Counted from the first letter of the stretch, positions 24,632 to 36,600 are shown. The stretch is DNA of 64,000 bases from Euonymus europaeus (GCA_963580455.1 OY756972.1:11857001-11921000); one strand, 5' to 3'. Translations and numbers: made by a program. The notes: generated by a model from the letters alone, not told the origin.

Positions 24632-25246
24632 ATGAATACCCGTAGAACTACCAGGTCCGAGAGTGGGACTGTAGTACCTCGTGGCAGAGGCCGACGGGGA
24701 GTTGGTAGGGGCCGAGGTAGAGGCCGTAGTGTTGGGGTGGAACGTGTCACAAGAGGCACTCCTAGCACTGAGGATTCGGTTCCGAATGTGGATCCGGAGT
24801 TGAGAGAGGAAGAGATAGTTCAGGAGGGACTACCGTTGGAGAGTGATGATCAGCAGGCACCACCTGAGGTGCAGGTTGCTCCTGTTACTACAGGGGGGCA
24901 ACCAGTGACGATGGAGAGTTTTACTAGTTTCATGATGAGTATGGTGCAGACACAGGCGCAGACCATAGCTCAGGCAGTGGCTCAAGCGATGGGTGCTACT
25001 GGCACTCGTGCTGAGGGAGTTGTACCAGAGGCTACAACTGAGGTAGCAGCAGTATCTAGAGCTGGGAGAGGGATGTATGAGGTGGACCAATTGAGGAGGA
25101 CTACTCCTCCAACATTTTCTGGAGATGGAACGGGTGTGGGGGCGGAGGAGTGGTTCAACCAGCTGAGTATGAGAATGGACACTCTTGAGATACCCGATGA
25201 GAGACGGGTGAAGTTTGTGTTCTATTATTTGAGTGGAGTGGCCTAG
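24632..25246 (+). pseudogene. gag: gag, truncated at the start of the capsid domain
   Basis: Gag would form the virus-like particle that packages the element RNA in the cytoplasm. About 204 residues remain. There is an arginine/glycine-rich N-terminus (RGRGRRGVGRGRGRGR, roughly residues 17-32), an acidic linker, then a segment with PPTFSGDG, EEWF and [13 protein letters not shown] that matches the beginning of the plant retrotransposon Gag domain. It stops at TAG (25244-25246) just where the domain should continue. The rest of the capsid domain and the CCHC zinc knuckle are absent. I prefer the start at 24632 because MNTRR follows a splice-acceptor-like GCAG; 24626 is an alternative in-frame ATG. 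The protease frame follows in a different frame, so the loss was probably not a multiple of three if the parent had one gag-pol frame. Confidence 0.85.
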
Positions 25247-25254
25247 GTACATTC

Positions 25255-26760
25255 TTGATTTCGAATAGTTGGGCAAGAGTTTTTTTTTGTGATTTTGGAG
25301 CTACTTCGTCGTTTATTACTAGTTCGTTAGCGAATGCACTAGCGGTGGAGATTTCGCCGATTAGGAGAATGTTTACGCTGTCCTTACCATTCGGGCACTT
25401 TACCATGTTGGAGGGGGTAGTGTTCGGTTGTGAGTGTCGGTTTGGAGAAATATCTCTGAAAGCCGACTTGTATGTATTAGATTTCCAGGATTTTGATGTG
25501 ATTCTTGGAGTTGATTGGTTGACTAAGCACCAAGGGTTGCTTGACTTTTGGGAGAGGAAGATTACTCTTAGAGCACCCGAGGGAGGAGTAATTCAGTTGA
25601 GGGGATCGAAGGGGATTCCATGCCCACATTTCATGGATAATCCTTCGTACCAAGATTGTAGAGTTGCGAGTTTGGTGAGTTCGGCTCCTAAGGGAGATGT
25701 AGCTACTATGATTCGGGTAGTGGAAGAGTTTATGGATGTATTTCCGGAAGAGTTGCCGGGATTACCTCCGAAGAGGGAGATAGACTTTGCTATTGAGTTA
25801 CATCCGAATGTCAAACCGATTTCGATTCCGCCGTATTGGATGGCTCCAGCAGAGTTGAAGGAGTTGAGTTCTCAATTAGAGGAGTTGCTAGACTTGGGAT
25901 TCATTAGACCGAGTGTGTCCCCGTGGGGAGCACCGGTGTTGTTCGTCAAGAAGAAAGACGGAAGTTTGAGGATGTGTATTGATTATAGGCAGTTGAATAA
26001 GGTTACAGTGAGAAATAAGTATCCATTGCCTAGGATCAATGATTTGTTTGACCAATTGAGAGGTGCTAGGCATTTCTCTAAGATTGACTTGAGGTCGGGA
26101 TATCATCAGTTGAGGATTAAGGATGAGGATATCCAGAAAACAGCGTTTAGAACTCGTTATGGGCATTATGAGTTTCTTGTGATGCCGTTTGGGTTGACAA
26201 ATGCCCCGGCGGTATTCATGGACCTAATGCAAAGGGTTCTTCGACCGTTTTTGGACAAGTTTGTAGTTGTGTTTATTGATGATATACTGATTTATTCTCC
26301 TACGGAGGAAGAGCATGAAGAACACTTGAGGGTAGTGTTACAGACATTGAGGGAGAATCAACTGTATGCTAAATTGAGTAAGTGTGAATTTTGGGCCACG
26401 GAAGTGAAGTTCCTAGGCCATGTGATCACTCAAGAAGGCATAGCGGTTGACTACTCCAAAGTTGAGTCGGTTTTGAATTGGGAGAGACCGAAGAATGTGA
26501 CTGAGATTCGGAGTTTCCTAGGGTTGGCAGGTTACTACCGGAGGTTTATTGAGGACTTTTCAAGAGTTGCATCGCCGATGACGCAGCTCACAAAGAAGGG
26601 TACATCGTTTGTGTGGACAGACGAATGTGAGGCCGCATTTGAAGAGTTGAAGAAGAGGTTGACAACACCTCCAGTGTTAGTAGTTCAGGAGAGGAATGTT
26701 GGCTATCAGGTGTATTGCGATGCATCGGGAGTCGGGTTGGGTTGTGTGTTGATGCAGTAG
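25255..26760 (+). pseudogene. pol: pol, 5' part: protease, reverse transcriptase and start of RNase H
   Basis: Residue numbers count from 25255 (a TTG, not a real start; the true start is lost with the deleted gag junction). Protease, about 1-110: the aspartic-protease triad expected as D-S/T-G reads D13-F14-G15 (25291-25299), which should abolish cleavage; the later DVILGVDWL block is intact. Reverse transcriptase, about 175-395: [30 protein letters not shown] (D278), [17 protein letters not shown] and the FIDD catalytic pair (D342, D343), all intact. RNase H begins with YCDASG (D489) and is cut by TAG at 26758-26760 after LGCVLMQ. The frame continues unchanged past the stop, so this is a nonsense mutation, not a frameshift. 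Confidence 0.93.
26758..26760 (+). other. in-frame TAG interrupting RNase H
   Basis: The reading frame is open on both sides and the RNase H sequence continues directly after the stop. CAG, AAG or GAG would each be one change away; CAG to TAG would be a C-to-T transition. It separates the first RNase H catalytic aspartate from the remaining active-site residues and the integrase. Confidence 0.93.
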
Positions 26761-28602
26761 GGCCGAGTGATAGAGTATGGTTCGAGGTTGCTGAAGACAC
26801 ATGAGAGGAACTATCCAGTGCATGATCTGGAGTTGGCGGCAGTAGTATTTGCTCTTAAGCAATGGAGGTACTATCTCTACGGAGAGACGTTTGAGGTGTT
26901 CTCGGATCACAGAAGCCTTAAGTACCTATTCACCCAAAAGGAGTTGAACTTACGGCAAAGGCGGTGGATGGAGTACTTAGAGGATTTTGATTTTAATTTG
27001 CAATACCATCCTGGTAAAGCAAATGTGGTTGCGGATGCATTGAGTAGGAAGCAAAGAGTTGCTAGCCTATTCATGCATGAGTGGAAAATTGTGGAAACAA
27101 TCAATGAGTTTGGATTGGAGTTGAAGAGTCAAGAGGAAAAGATGCATTTGTGTTCTATGACTTCGAGACCTATGATGGTTCAGAAGGTTATAGATGCACA
27201 AAATGGAGATCATGCATTTGATGTGATTGATGAGAGTCTTGGATGGCTTCGAGGGAATGATGGTGGAGTACGATTTGCGGGAAGGTTAGTGGTTCCCGAA
27301 GATGATGAGTTGAGACAGGAGATTCTAAAGGAAGCACATCATTCTTGGTTTGCTATGCATCCCGGGGGTACGAAGATGTACCGAGACTTGAGGCAGAGTT
27401 TCTGGTGGAAGGGTATGAAGGCCGATGTTGCTAGATTTGTGACGAAGTGTCTTACTTGTCAACAAGTGAAGGCAGAACATCAGAGACCAGCTGGATTGTT
27501 GCAACCATTACCAGTAGCGGAATGGAAGTGGGAGAAGATCACAATGGACTTTGTGACGGCATTGCCAATGACTCAGAGGAGGCATGATGCGGTTTGGGTG
27601 ATAGTGGACAGATTGACTAAGTCTGCACACTTCTTACCCATGAACAAGACAGATTCATTGGAGACCTTGAGTACTATGTATATCAAGGAGATTGTGAGAC
27701 TTCACGGAATTCCATTATCTATCGTGTCGGACCGAGACCCGAGGTTCACAGGTAGATTCTGGAGTAGCTTACAGGAGGCATTGGGAACGAAGTTGGATTT
27801 CTCTACAGCTTATCATCCTCAGAGTGACGGACAGAGTGAGAGAACCATACAGGTTCTGGAGGATATGCTACGGGCATGTGTAGTTGATTTTGGAGGAAGT
27901 TGGGATCGGTACTTACATTTGGCGGAGTTTGTGTATAACAACTCTTTCCAAAGTAGTATCGGGATGGCACCTTACGAGGCGCTCTACGGGAGGCCTTGTA
28001 GGTCGCCCTTGTGTTGGGCAGAGGTTGGTGAGAAAGTTGTGTCAGGACCGGAGATGGTCAAAGAAGCACGAGAGAGAGTTGATGAGATACGGAAGCGGTT
28101 GATCACAGCACAGAACCGACAGAAGTCTTATGCTGACCGGAGGAGGAGACCTTTGGAGTTCGCTGTAGGCGATAAGGTTTTCTTGAAGGTTAGTCCGAGA
28201 CGGGGAATTCAGAGATATAGCAAACATGGGAAGTTGGCACCGAGGTTTGTGGGGCCATTTGAGATTTTGGAGACAGTTGGACCGGTGGCGTACCGTTTGG
28301 CACTTCCACCGAAGCTTGAGAAGGTTCACAATGTATTCCATGTATCTATGCTTCGGAAATATGAGCCGGATCCGTCGCATGTGATAGATTGGACTACGTT
28401 GGAAGTTGAGGAAGATGGGAGCTACACTCTTCACCCGGTGAAGATTCTAGACCGACAGAACAAGGTCACGAGGTCGAGTGTGATACCATTGGTAAAAGTG
28501 ATGTGGATGTACCACGGAGTTGAAGAAGCAACTTGGGAGTTGGAGTCTCGAATGAAGGAAAGGTACCCGGAGTTGTTCGGAGATTCAGGTACGTGTGTGT
28601 AG
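26761..28602 (+). pseudogene. pol: pol, 3' part: rest of RNase H, integrase and chromodomain
   Basis: Residue numbers count from 26767 (a GTG, not a true start). RNase H continues with HDLELA (E22), FSDHRS (D47) and [14 protein letters not shown]. Integrase: zinc-binding H191, H198, C228 and C231 (spacing H-6-H-29-C-2-C); catalytic D261, D322 and E358, giving D-60-D-35-E with the classical 35-residue gap; GPF at 496-498 (28252-28260). The C-terminus (about 556-604) is a chromodomain-like fold signature with [19 protein letters not shown] and YPELF, expected to steer integration toward modified histone H3. Only one aromatic-cage position (W580) is evident. The integrase half looks intact; expression would need read-through of the TAG upstream. 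Confidence 0.93.
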
Positions 28603-28604
28603 TT

Positions 28605-28623
28605 AAATTTCGGGACGAAATTT
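28605..28623. repeat. inverted repeat upstream of the polypurine tract
   Basis: AAATTTCG, spacer GGA, CGAAATTT: perfect 8-base arms beginning two bases after the pol stop. A very similar TTTCGGGACGAAAT stretch is common just upstream of the polypurine tract in plant Ty3/gypsy elements, so it is probably a conserved cis signal, of uncertain role. Confidence 0.75.
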
Positions 28624-28627
28624 TATT

Positions 28628-28640
28628 AAGGGGGGAAGGA
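28628..28640 (+). promoter_or_regulatory. polypurine tract
   Basis: AAGGGGGGAAGGA, all purines, ends at the base before the TG of the 3' LTR. It is in the expected position to prime plus-strand DNA synthesis after RNase H resists cutting it. Confidence 0.95.
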
Positions 28641-30811
28641 TGTGAAACCCCGACCCAAAATATTAGTTTTGAGTCGAAATACGGATGATCCGTGAGGTAC
28701 GGAATCATAGAAAAATAGTTTTGGAGCTTGGTTCGGTAAATGGGGCATAACTTTTAGTATACATGTCCGTTTCGGGCCCGTAATATATCAAATCGAAGCT
28801 TGAACCGAGCCGGAAAATAAAAATGAGAAAAACTGGGTTTCTGGAAAACAGGAACCGTCCGGACGGTTAAAACAGCCGTCCGGACGGTTTGTGAAGGAAC
28901 TGGGGCAGATTCATATTCAGTGAAAATTTTTGGTGCTGTGAACAGTAGACCGTCCGGACGGTCTAACGAGGCGTCCGGACGGTTAAGCCTACGAAGTGGG
29001 CAGAGTGTTGAGAGAACAGTGAAGCGTCCGGACGGTCACTTGGGGCGTCCGGACGGTTATCGGGAAATCAGTTTTTAAGCTCAGTTTTTAGACATTTCTG
29101 CATATTTCTTCTTGGAGAGCCCGGCTAGAGAGAGAAAGTGAGAGAGAAGAAGAGAGAGAAGGAGATTTTGGCAAGAGATTGACTTGGAGATTGTTGATTG
29201 ATGATCCTTGAAGCTTAAGGAGGAAGATTCAAGCTTGGTTTTGGAGTTTTGGTAAGTTTTCCATAGTTTTTGAAATTCTAGGTTTTGTTAGATTTGTTTG
29301 ATTCTTAAGGAGATGAGCTCTATGCTTTAGATATGTTGATTATAGGTTGATTTTGGATGTTTATGTAGATTGGTTTGTGATTTTGAGTTGAGTTGAGCTT
29401 GGAGTGAGTTGGAGGATTTTTGGAAGGAATTTCTAGAGAGAGAAGTAAGTGATTTCGAATTTATTGATTTTAATTGATGTTTATATGAGTTGTGGTTGAT
29501 ATATTGATGCATGTGAGGGTTCGGTTACGCCACATTGTAGGTTTGGGCAAACCGGAACCCTAGGAAAGGAATTTGAGAAATTGTTGTAATTTGCTCGACA
29601 CGAGGTAGGGGATTTCCAACCATTCTTTCTATCGTTCATTTTCGATATGTAAAGAGCTTTTCGATTCCTCATTGGTCGTTTCTTTTGTGTTTCCGCCTTA
29701 ATTGCTCCTAAGGGGAAACGAACCCAAATTGTGATTCTTGTTGATTCTTGATGTTGCATGACCCGAGTGTGTGTGTTCCATCTCCTATGGACACGATGTG
29801 ATTTCCGTTCATGCATCATGGTAGTTATGTATATATATATGTAGGTTGTTCATATATATAACTATTCAGCATGTCATGACATAGTGCATTAGAGTTGCAT
29901 GGGGGACCGGGTATGGACTCGGGAACCTTTAGGTTTCTTGAAAGCTACTTGGGGGGATGACGAGGTGATGAGAGTTACCACTGAGTCATGTGAATTCCAA
30001 GTAGGATAACGCACTAGGGGTAAGGTCAAGAGTGACTTGCCTTGTGGGGTGCGGGCGTGATAGGTTCACGCAACCGGATGATCCTAGGAGTGGTTGGTTG
30101 TGGTGAGCTTGCTCCCGTGCAATATTTCATTGAGTTGCAATGATATTGTGGTTGTTATGCTCCGAAAGGGTTATCCGGGTAAATGTTGATGTGAACTTGT
30201 TGAGTATACGTTCATGTGGTAGTTACATATTGATGCATTGCTTCCTTTTGGTTCAGCTTATATTGATGTTTACTTCATACCCTACTGAGCTTCTAGCTCA
30301 CTCCTTTACTTTCTTCCTTCCACAGGAGACACTGGTACGGGTACTGGTGCTGCGGATCGGTGAGCAGGTCATGACATGGATGGCCCTGGATAGAATAGGA
30401 TGCTAGAGATATACTCTATGCATATGGGTGTACGTAGTATATCTATGTTGAGAGAATATAACCATTTGGCACTGTGGTGCTTGTATGTGGTTGTAGATGT
30501 TGATTGATGGTTATATTTGATGTTTTATAAATCTGTGTGTTGATTTATATGTGATGCCATCAGTTTGTGCATGCTGGTAGTGGATGGCCTGAGGCCTAGG
30601 GTCAAGATTGCATGTGGTTGAGGCCCGAGGCCTATGTTTGCTAGGTTCCTAGTGTGATGTTGTTGTTGCTGCGTTTCTGATGCAGGTGGGCGCTCTCCGA
30701 TATACGGGGAGGTGCCGCCGGATTTCCGGTTGATCCCGGATGTTCACACTAGTGACCTAGGAAGGGTGCGGAGAGAGCACCCAGTCGCGTCTCCGGAAAC
30801 GGGGCGTGACA
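28641..30811 (+). repeat. 3' LTR (2171 bp)
   Basis: Same length as the 5' LTR and no difference seen when read alongside it. Ends GGCGTGACA, followed by the ATTTT target duplication. It supplies the polyadenylation region of the element; no unambiguous poly(A) signal was picked out. Confidence 0.97.
28856..29055. promoter_or_regulatory. six palindromes CGTCCGGACG (3' LTR copy)
   Basis: Identical copy of the 5' LTR array at a 6355 bp offset: starts at 28856, 28877, 28951, 28972, 29025 and 29046, again in 21 bp pairs. Confidence 0.8.
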
Positions 30812-30816
30812 ATTTT
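30812..30816 (+). repeat. target-site duplication, right copy (ATTTT)
   Basis: ATTTT directly after the CA of the 3' LTR, followed by GATGCCAAATC, which resumes the D-class monomer interrupted at 22285. Confidence 0.95.
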
Positions 30817-32372
30817 GATGCCAAATCACCAACTTTCTATGACAAATTGACAAAACCGTTAAAAGCTCCTCCATAGAGAGAGTTGAGCAACTTCGTACCA
30901 TCAAAGTTGCTCGGTGTACACTTTTTGTTGTTCTTATATGTCAAAATTTAAGAGTATAAGCTTCCTAGAATATTTCGATGCCAAAACACCAACTTTCTAT
31001 GACAAGTGGACAAAACCGTTAAAAGCTCTTCCGTAGAGAGAGTTACGCAACTTCGGACCATCAAAGTTGCTCGGCGTACAATTTTTATTGTTCTTATATG
31101 TCAAATTTTACGAGTATAAACTTCATAGATTATTTCGAAGCCAAAACACCAACTTTCTATGAAAAATGGACAAAACCGTTAAAAGCTCATCCATAAAGAG
31201 AGTTGAGCAACTTCGGACCATCAAAGTTGCTCGGCGTACAATTTTTATTTTTCTAATATGTCAAATTTTACGAGTATAAGCTTCATAGATTATTTTGATG
31301 CCAAAGCACCAACTTTATATGACAAATGGACAAAACCGTTAAAAGCTCCTCCATAGAGAGAGTTGAGCAACTTCGGACCATCAAAGTTGCTCGGTGTACA
31401 CTTTTTGTTGTTCTTATATGTCAAAATTTAAGAGTATAAGCTTCCTAGAATATTTCGATGCCAAAACAACAACTTTCTATGACAAGTGGACAAAACCGTT
31501 AAAAGCTCTTCCATAGAGAGAGTTACGCAACTTCGGACCATCAAAGTTGCTCGGCGTATAATTTTTATTGTTCTTATATGTCAAATTTTACGAGTATAAA
31601 CTTCATAGATTATTTCGAAGCCAAAACACCAACTTTCTATGACAAATGGACAAAACCGTTAAAAGCTCATCCATAGAGAGAGTTGAGCAACTTCGGACCA
31701 TCAAAGTTGCTCGGTGTACGCTTTTTATTTTTGTTATATGTCAAATTTTATGAGTATAAGTTTCATAGACTATTTCGATACCAAAACACCAACTTTCTAT
31801 GGCAAATAGACAAAACCGTTAAAAGCTCCTCCATAGAGAGAGTTGAGCAACTTCGTACCATCAAAGTTGCTCGGTGTACAGTTTTTGTTGTTCTTATATG
31901 TCAAAATTTAAGAGTATAAGCTTCCTAGAATATTTCGATGACAAAACACCAACTTTCTATGACAAGTGGACAAAACCGTTAAAAGCTCTTCTGTAGAGAG
32001 AGTTACGCAACTTCGGACCATCAAAGTTGCTCGGCGTACAATTTTTATTGTTCTTATATGTCAAATTTTACGAGTATAAACTTCATAGATTATTTCGAAG
32101 CCAAAACACCAACTTTCTATGACAAATGGACAAAACCGTTAAAAGCTCCTCCATAGAGAGAGTTGAGCAACTTCGGACCATCGAAGTTGCTCGGTGTACA
32201 ATTTTTATTGTTCTTATATGTCGAATTTTATGAGTATAAGCTTCCTAGAATATTTCGATGCCAAAACACCAACTTTCTATGACAAGTGGACAAAACCGTT
32301 AAAAGCTCTTCCATAGAGAGAGTTACGCAACTTCGGACCATCAAAGTTGCTCGGCGTACAATTTTTATTGTT

Positions 32373-33650
32373 CTTTATGTCAAATTTTACGAGTATAAAC
32401 TTCATAGATTATTTCGAAGCCAAAACACCAACTTTCTATGACAAATGGACAAAACCGTTAAAAGCTCATCCATAGAGAGAGTTGAGCAACTTCGGACAAT
32501 CAAAGTTGCTCGGTGTACACTTTTTATTTTTCTTATATGTCAAATTTTATGAGTATAAGCTTCATAGATTATTTCGATACCAAAACACCAACTTTCTATG
32601 GCAAATGGACAAAACCGTTAAAAGCTCCTCCATAGAGAGAGTTGAGCAACTTCGGACCATCAAAGTTGCTCGGTGTACAATTTTTATTGTTCTTATATGT
32701 CGAATTTTAAGAGTATAAGCTTCGTAGATTATTTTGATGCCAAATCACCAACTTTCTATGACAAATGGACAAAACTGTTAAAAGCTCCTCCATAGAGAGA
32801 GTTGAGCAACTTCGTACCATCAAAGTTGCTCGGTGTACACTTTTTGTTGTTCTTATATGTCAAAATTTAAGAGTATAAGCTTCCTAGAATATTTCGCTGC
32901 CAAAACAACAACTTTCTATGACAAGTGGACAAAACCGTTAAAAGCTCTTCCATAGAGAGAGTTACGCAACTTCGGACCATCAAAGTTGCTCGGCGTACAA
33001 TTTTTATTGTTCTTTATGTCAAATTTTACGAGTATAAACTTCATAGATTATTTCGAAGCCAAAACACCAACTTTCTATGACAAATGGACAAAACCGTTAA
33101 AAGCTCATCCATAGAGAGAGTTGAGCAACTTCGGACAATCAAAGTTGCTCGGTGTACACTTTTTATTTTTCTTATATGTCAAATTTTATGAGTATAAGCT
33201 TCATAGATTATTTCGATACCAAAACACCAACTTTCTATGGCAAATGGACAAAACCGTTAAAAGCTCCTCCATAGAGAGAGTTGAGCAACTTCGGACCATC
33301 AAAGTTGCTCGGTGTACAATTTTTATTGTTCTTATATGTCGAATTTTAAGAGTATAAGCTTCGTAGATTATTTTGATGCCAAATCACCAACTTTCTATGA
33401 CAAATGGACAAAACTGTTAAAAGCTCCTCCATAGAGAGAGTTGAGCAACTTCGTACCATCAAAGTTGCTCGGTGTACACTTTTTGTTGTTCTTATATGTC
33501 AAAATTTAAGAGTATAAGCTTCCTAGAATATTTCGCTGCCAAAACAACAACTTTCTATGACAAGTGGACAAAACCGTTAAAAGCTCTTCCATAGAGAGAG
33601 TTACGCAACTTCGGACCATCAAGGTTGCTCGGCGTACAATTTTTATTGTT
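32373..33650 (+). repeat. 640 bp tetramer, two tandem copies
   Basis: Two A-B-D-E units offset by 639 bp, each starting with the one-base-short TTGTTCTTTATG (near 32371 and 33010) and sharing AAGCTTCGTAGATT, AAAACTGTTAAAAG and CTGCCAAAACAACAACTT. The second copy differs at its end (TCAAGGTTGC, ATATATC), running into the segment that matches about 14870 onward. Confidence 0.85.
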
Positions 33651-36600
33651 CTTATATATCAAATTTTACGAGTATAAACTTCATAGATTATTTCGAAGCC
33701 AAAACACGAACTTTCTATGACAAATGGACAAAACCGTTAAAAGCTCATCCATAAAGAGAGTTGAGCAACTTCGGACCATCAAAGTTGCTCGGGGTACACT
33801 TTTTATTTTTCTTATATGTCAAATTTTATGAGTATAAGCTTCATAGATTATTTCGATACCAAAACAACAACTTTCTATGGCAAATGGACAAAACCGTTAA
33901 AAGCTCCTCCATAGAGAGATTTGAGCAACTTCGGACCATCAAAGTTGCTCGGTGTACAATTTTTATTGTTCTTATATGTCGAATTTTAAGAGTATAAGCT
34001 TCCTAGAATAATTCGATGCCAAAACACCAACTTTCTATGACAAGTGGACAAAACCGTTAAAAGCTCTTCCATAGAGAGAGTTACGCAACTTCGGACCATC
34101 AAAGTTGCTCGGCGTACAATTTTTATTGTTCTTATTTGTCAAATTTTACGAGTATAAACTTCAAAGATTATTTCGAAGCTAAAACACCAACTTTCTATGA
34201 CAAATGGACAAAACCGTTAAAAGCTCATACATAGAGAGAGTTGAGCAACTTCGGACAATCGAAGTTGCTCGGTGTACGCTTTTTATTTTTCTTATATGTC
34301 AAATTTTATGAGTATAAGTTTCATAGATTATTTCGATCCCAAAACATCAACTTTCTTTGGCAAATGGACAAAACCGTTAAAAGCTCCTCCATAGAGAGAG
34401 TTGAGCAACTTCGGACCATCAAAGTTGCTCGGTGTACAATTTTTATTGTTCTTATATGTCGAATTTTAAGAGTATAAGCTTCCTAGATTATTTTGATGCC
34501 AAATCACCAACTTTCTATGACAAATTGACAAAACCGTTAAAAGCTCCTCCATAGAGAGAGTTGAGCAACTTCGTAAAATCAAAGTTGCTCGGTGTACACT
34601 TTTTGTTGTTCTTATATGTCAAAATTTAAGAGTATAAGCTTCCTAGAATATTTCGATGCCAAAACACCAACTTTCTATGACAAGTGGACAAAACCGTTAA
34701 AAGCTCTCCCATAGAGAGAGTTACGCAACTTCGGACCATCAAAGTTGCTCGGCGTACAATTTTTATTGTTCTTATATGTCAAATTTTACGAGTATAAACT
34801 TCATAGATTATTTCGAAGCCAAAACACCAACTTTCTATGACAAATGGACAAAACCGTTAAAAGTACATCCATAGAGAGAGTTGAGCAACTTCGGACCATC
34901 AAAGTTGCTCGGTGTACACTTTTTATTTTTCTTATATGTCAAATTTTATGAGTATAAGCTTCATAGATTATTTCGATACCAAAACACCAACTTTCTATGG
35001 CAAATGGACAAAACCGTTAAAAGCTCCTCCATAGAGAGAGTTGAGCAACTTCGGACCATCAAAGTTGCTCGGTGTACAATTTTTATTGTTCTTATATGTC
35101 GAATTATAAGAGTATAAGCTTCCTAGAATATTTCGATGCCAAAACACCAACTTTCTATGACAAGTGGACAAAACCGTTAAAAGCTCTTCAATAGAGAGAG
35201 TTACGCAACTTAGGACCATCAAAGTTGCTCGGCGTACAATTTTTATTGTTCTTATATGTCAAATTTTACGAGTATAAACTTCATAGATTATTTCGAAGCC
35301 AAAACACCAACTTTCTATGAAAAATGGACAAAACCGTTAAAAGCTCATCCATAAAGAGAGTTGAGCAACTTCGGACCATCAAAGTTGCTCGGCGTACAAT
35401 TTTTATTTTTCTAATATGTCAAATTTTACGAGTATAAGCTTCATAGATTATTTTGATGCCAAAGCACCAACTTTATATGACAAATGGACAAAACCGTTAA
35501 AAGCTCCTCCATAGAGAGAGTTGAGCAACTTCGGACCATCAAAGTTGCTCGGTGTACACTTTTTGTTGTTCTTATATGTCAAAATTTAAGAGTATAAGCT
35601 TCCTAGAATATTTCGATGCCAAAACAACAACTTTCTATGACAAGTGGACAAAACCGTTAAAAGCTCTTCCATAGAGAGAGTTACGCAACTTCGGACCATC
35701 AAAGTTGCTCGGCGTATAATTTTTATTGTTCTTATATGTCAAATTTTACGAGTATAAACTTCATAGATTATTTCGAAGCCAAAACACCAACTTTCTATGA
35801 CAAATGGACAAAACCGTTAAAAGCTCATCTATAAAGAGAGTTGAGCAACTTCGGACCATCAAAGTTGCTCGGGGTACACTTTTTATTTTTCTTATATGTC
35901 AAATTTTATGAGTATAAGCTTCATAGATTATTTCGATACCAAAACACCAACTTTCTATGGCAAATGGACAAAACCGTTAAAAGCTCCTCGATAGAGAGAT
36001 TTGAGCAACTTCGGACCATCAAAGTTGCTCGGTGTACAATTTTTATTGTTCTTATATGTCGAATTTTAAGAGTATAAGCTTCCTAGAATATTTCGATGCC
36101 AAAACACCAACTTTCTATGACAAGTGGACAAAACCGTTAAAAGTCTTCCATAGAGAGAGTTACGCAACTTCGGACCATCAAAGTTGCTCGGCGTACAATT
36201 TTTATTGTTCCAATATGTCAAATTTTACGAGTATAAACTTCATAGATTATTTCGAAGCCAAAACACCAACTTTCTATGGCAAATGGACAAAACCGTTAAA
36301 AGCTCCTCCATAGAGAGAGTTGAGCAACTTCGGACCATCAAAGTTGCTCGGTGTACAATTTTTATTGTTCTTATATGTCGAATTTTAAGAGTATATGCTT
36401 CCTAGAATATTTCGATGCCAAAACACCAACTTTCTATGACAAGTGGACAAAACCGTTAAAAGCTCTTCCATAGAGAGAGTTACGCAACTTCGGACCATCA
36501 AAGTTGCTCGGCGTACAATTTTTATTGTTCTTATATGTCAAATTTTACGAGTATAAACTTCATAGATTATTTCGAAGCCAAAACACCAACTTTCTATGAC

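Larger units (their letters stand above)
22286..30811 (+). mobile_element. Ty3/gypsy LTR retrotransposon, Tekay/Del-like chromovirus, internally defective
   Basis: An 8526 bp element with two LTRs of 2171 bp starting TGTGAAACC and ending CGTGACA, a primer-binding site directly after the 5' LTR, a polypurine tract directly before the 3' LTR, and a 5 bp target duplication. Domain order is gag, protease, reverse transcriptase, RNase H, integrase and chromodomain, which is Ty3/gypsy (chromovirus) order. The RT and integrase read like plant Tekay/Del elements, and no CRM-type C-terminal motif follows the chromodomain; the clade call is from recognition, not a tree. Coding damage (gag/protease deletion, altered protease triad, in-frame stop) means it cannot supply its own proteins. 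It lies in the same orientation as the satellite monomers. Confidence 0.96.

Noticed and set aside
24830..25276. Minus-strand open frames opposite gag and pol
   Set aside because: Shadows of the sense coding sequence; the sense strand has clear domain motifs.
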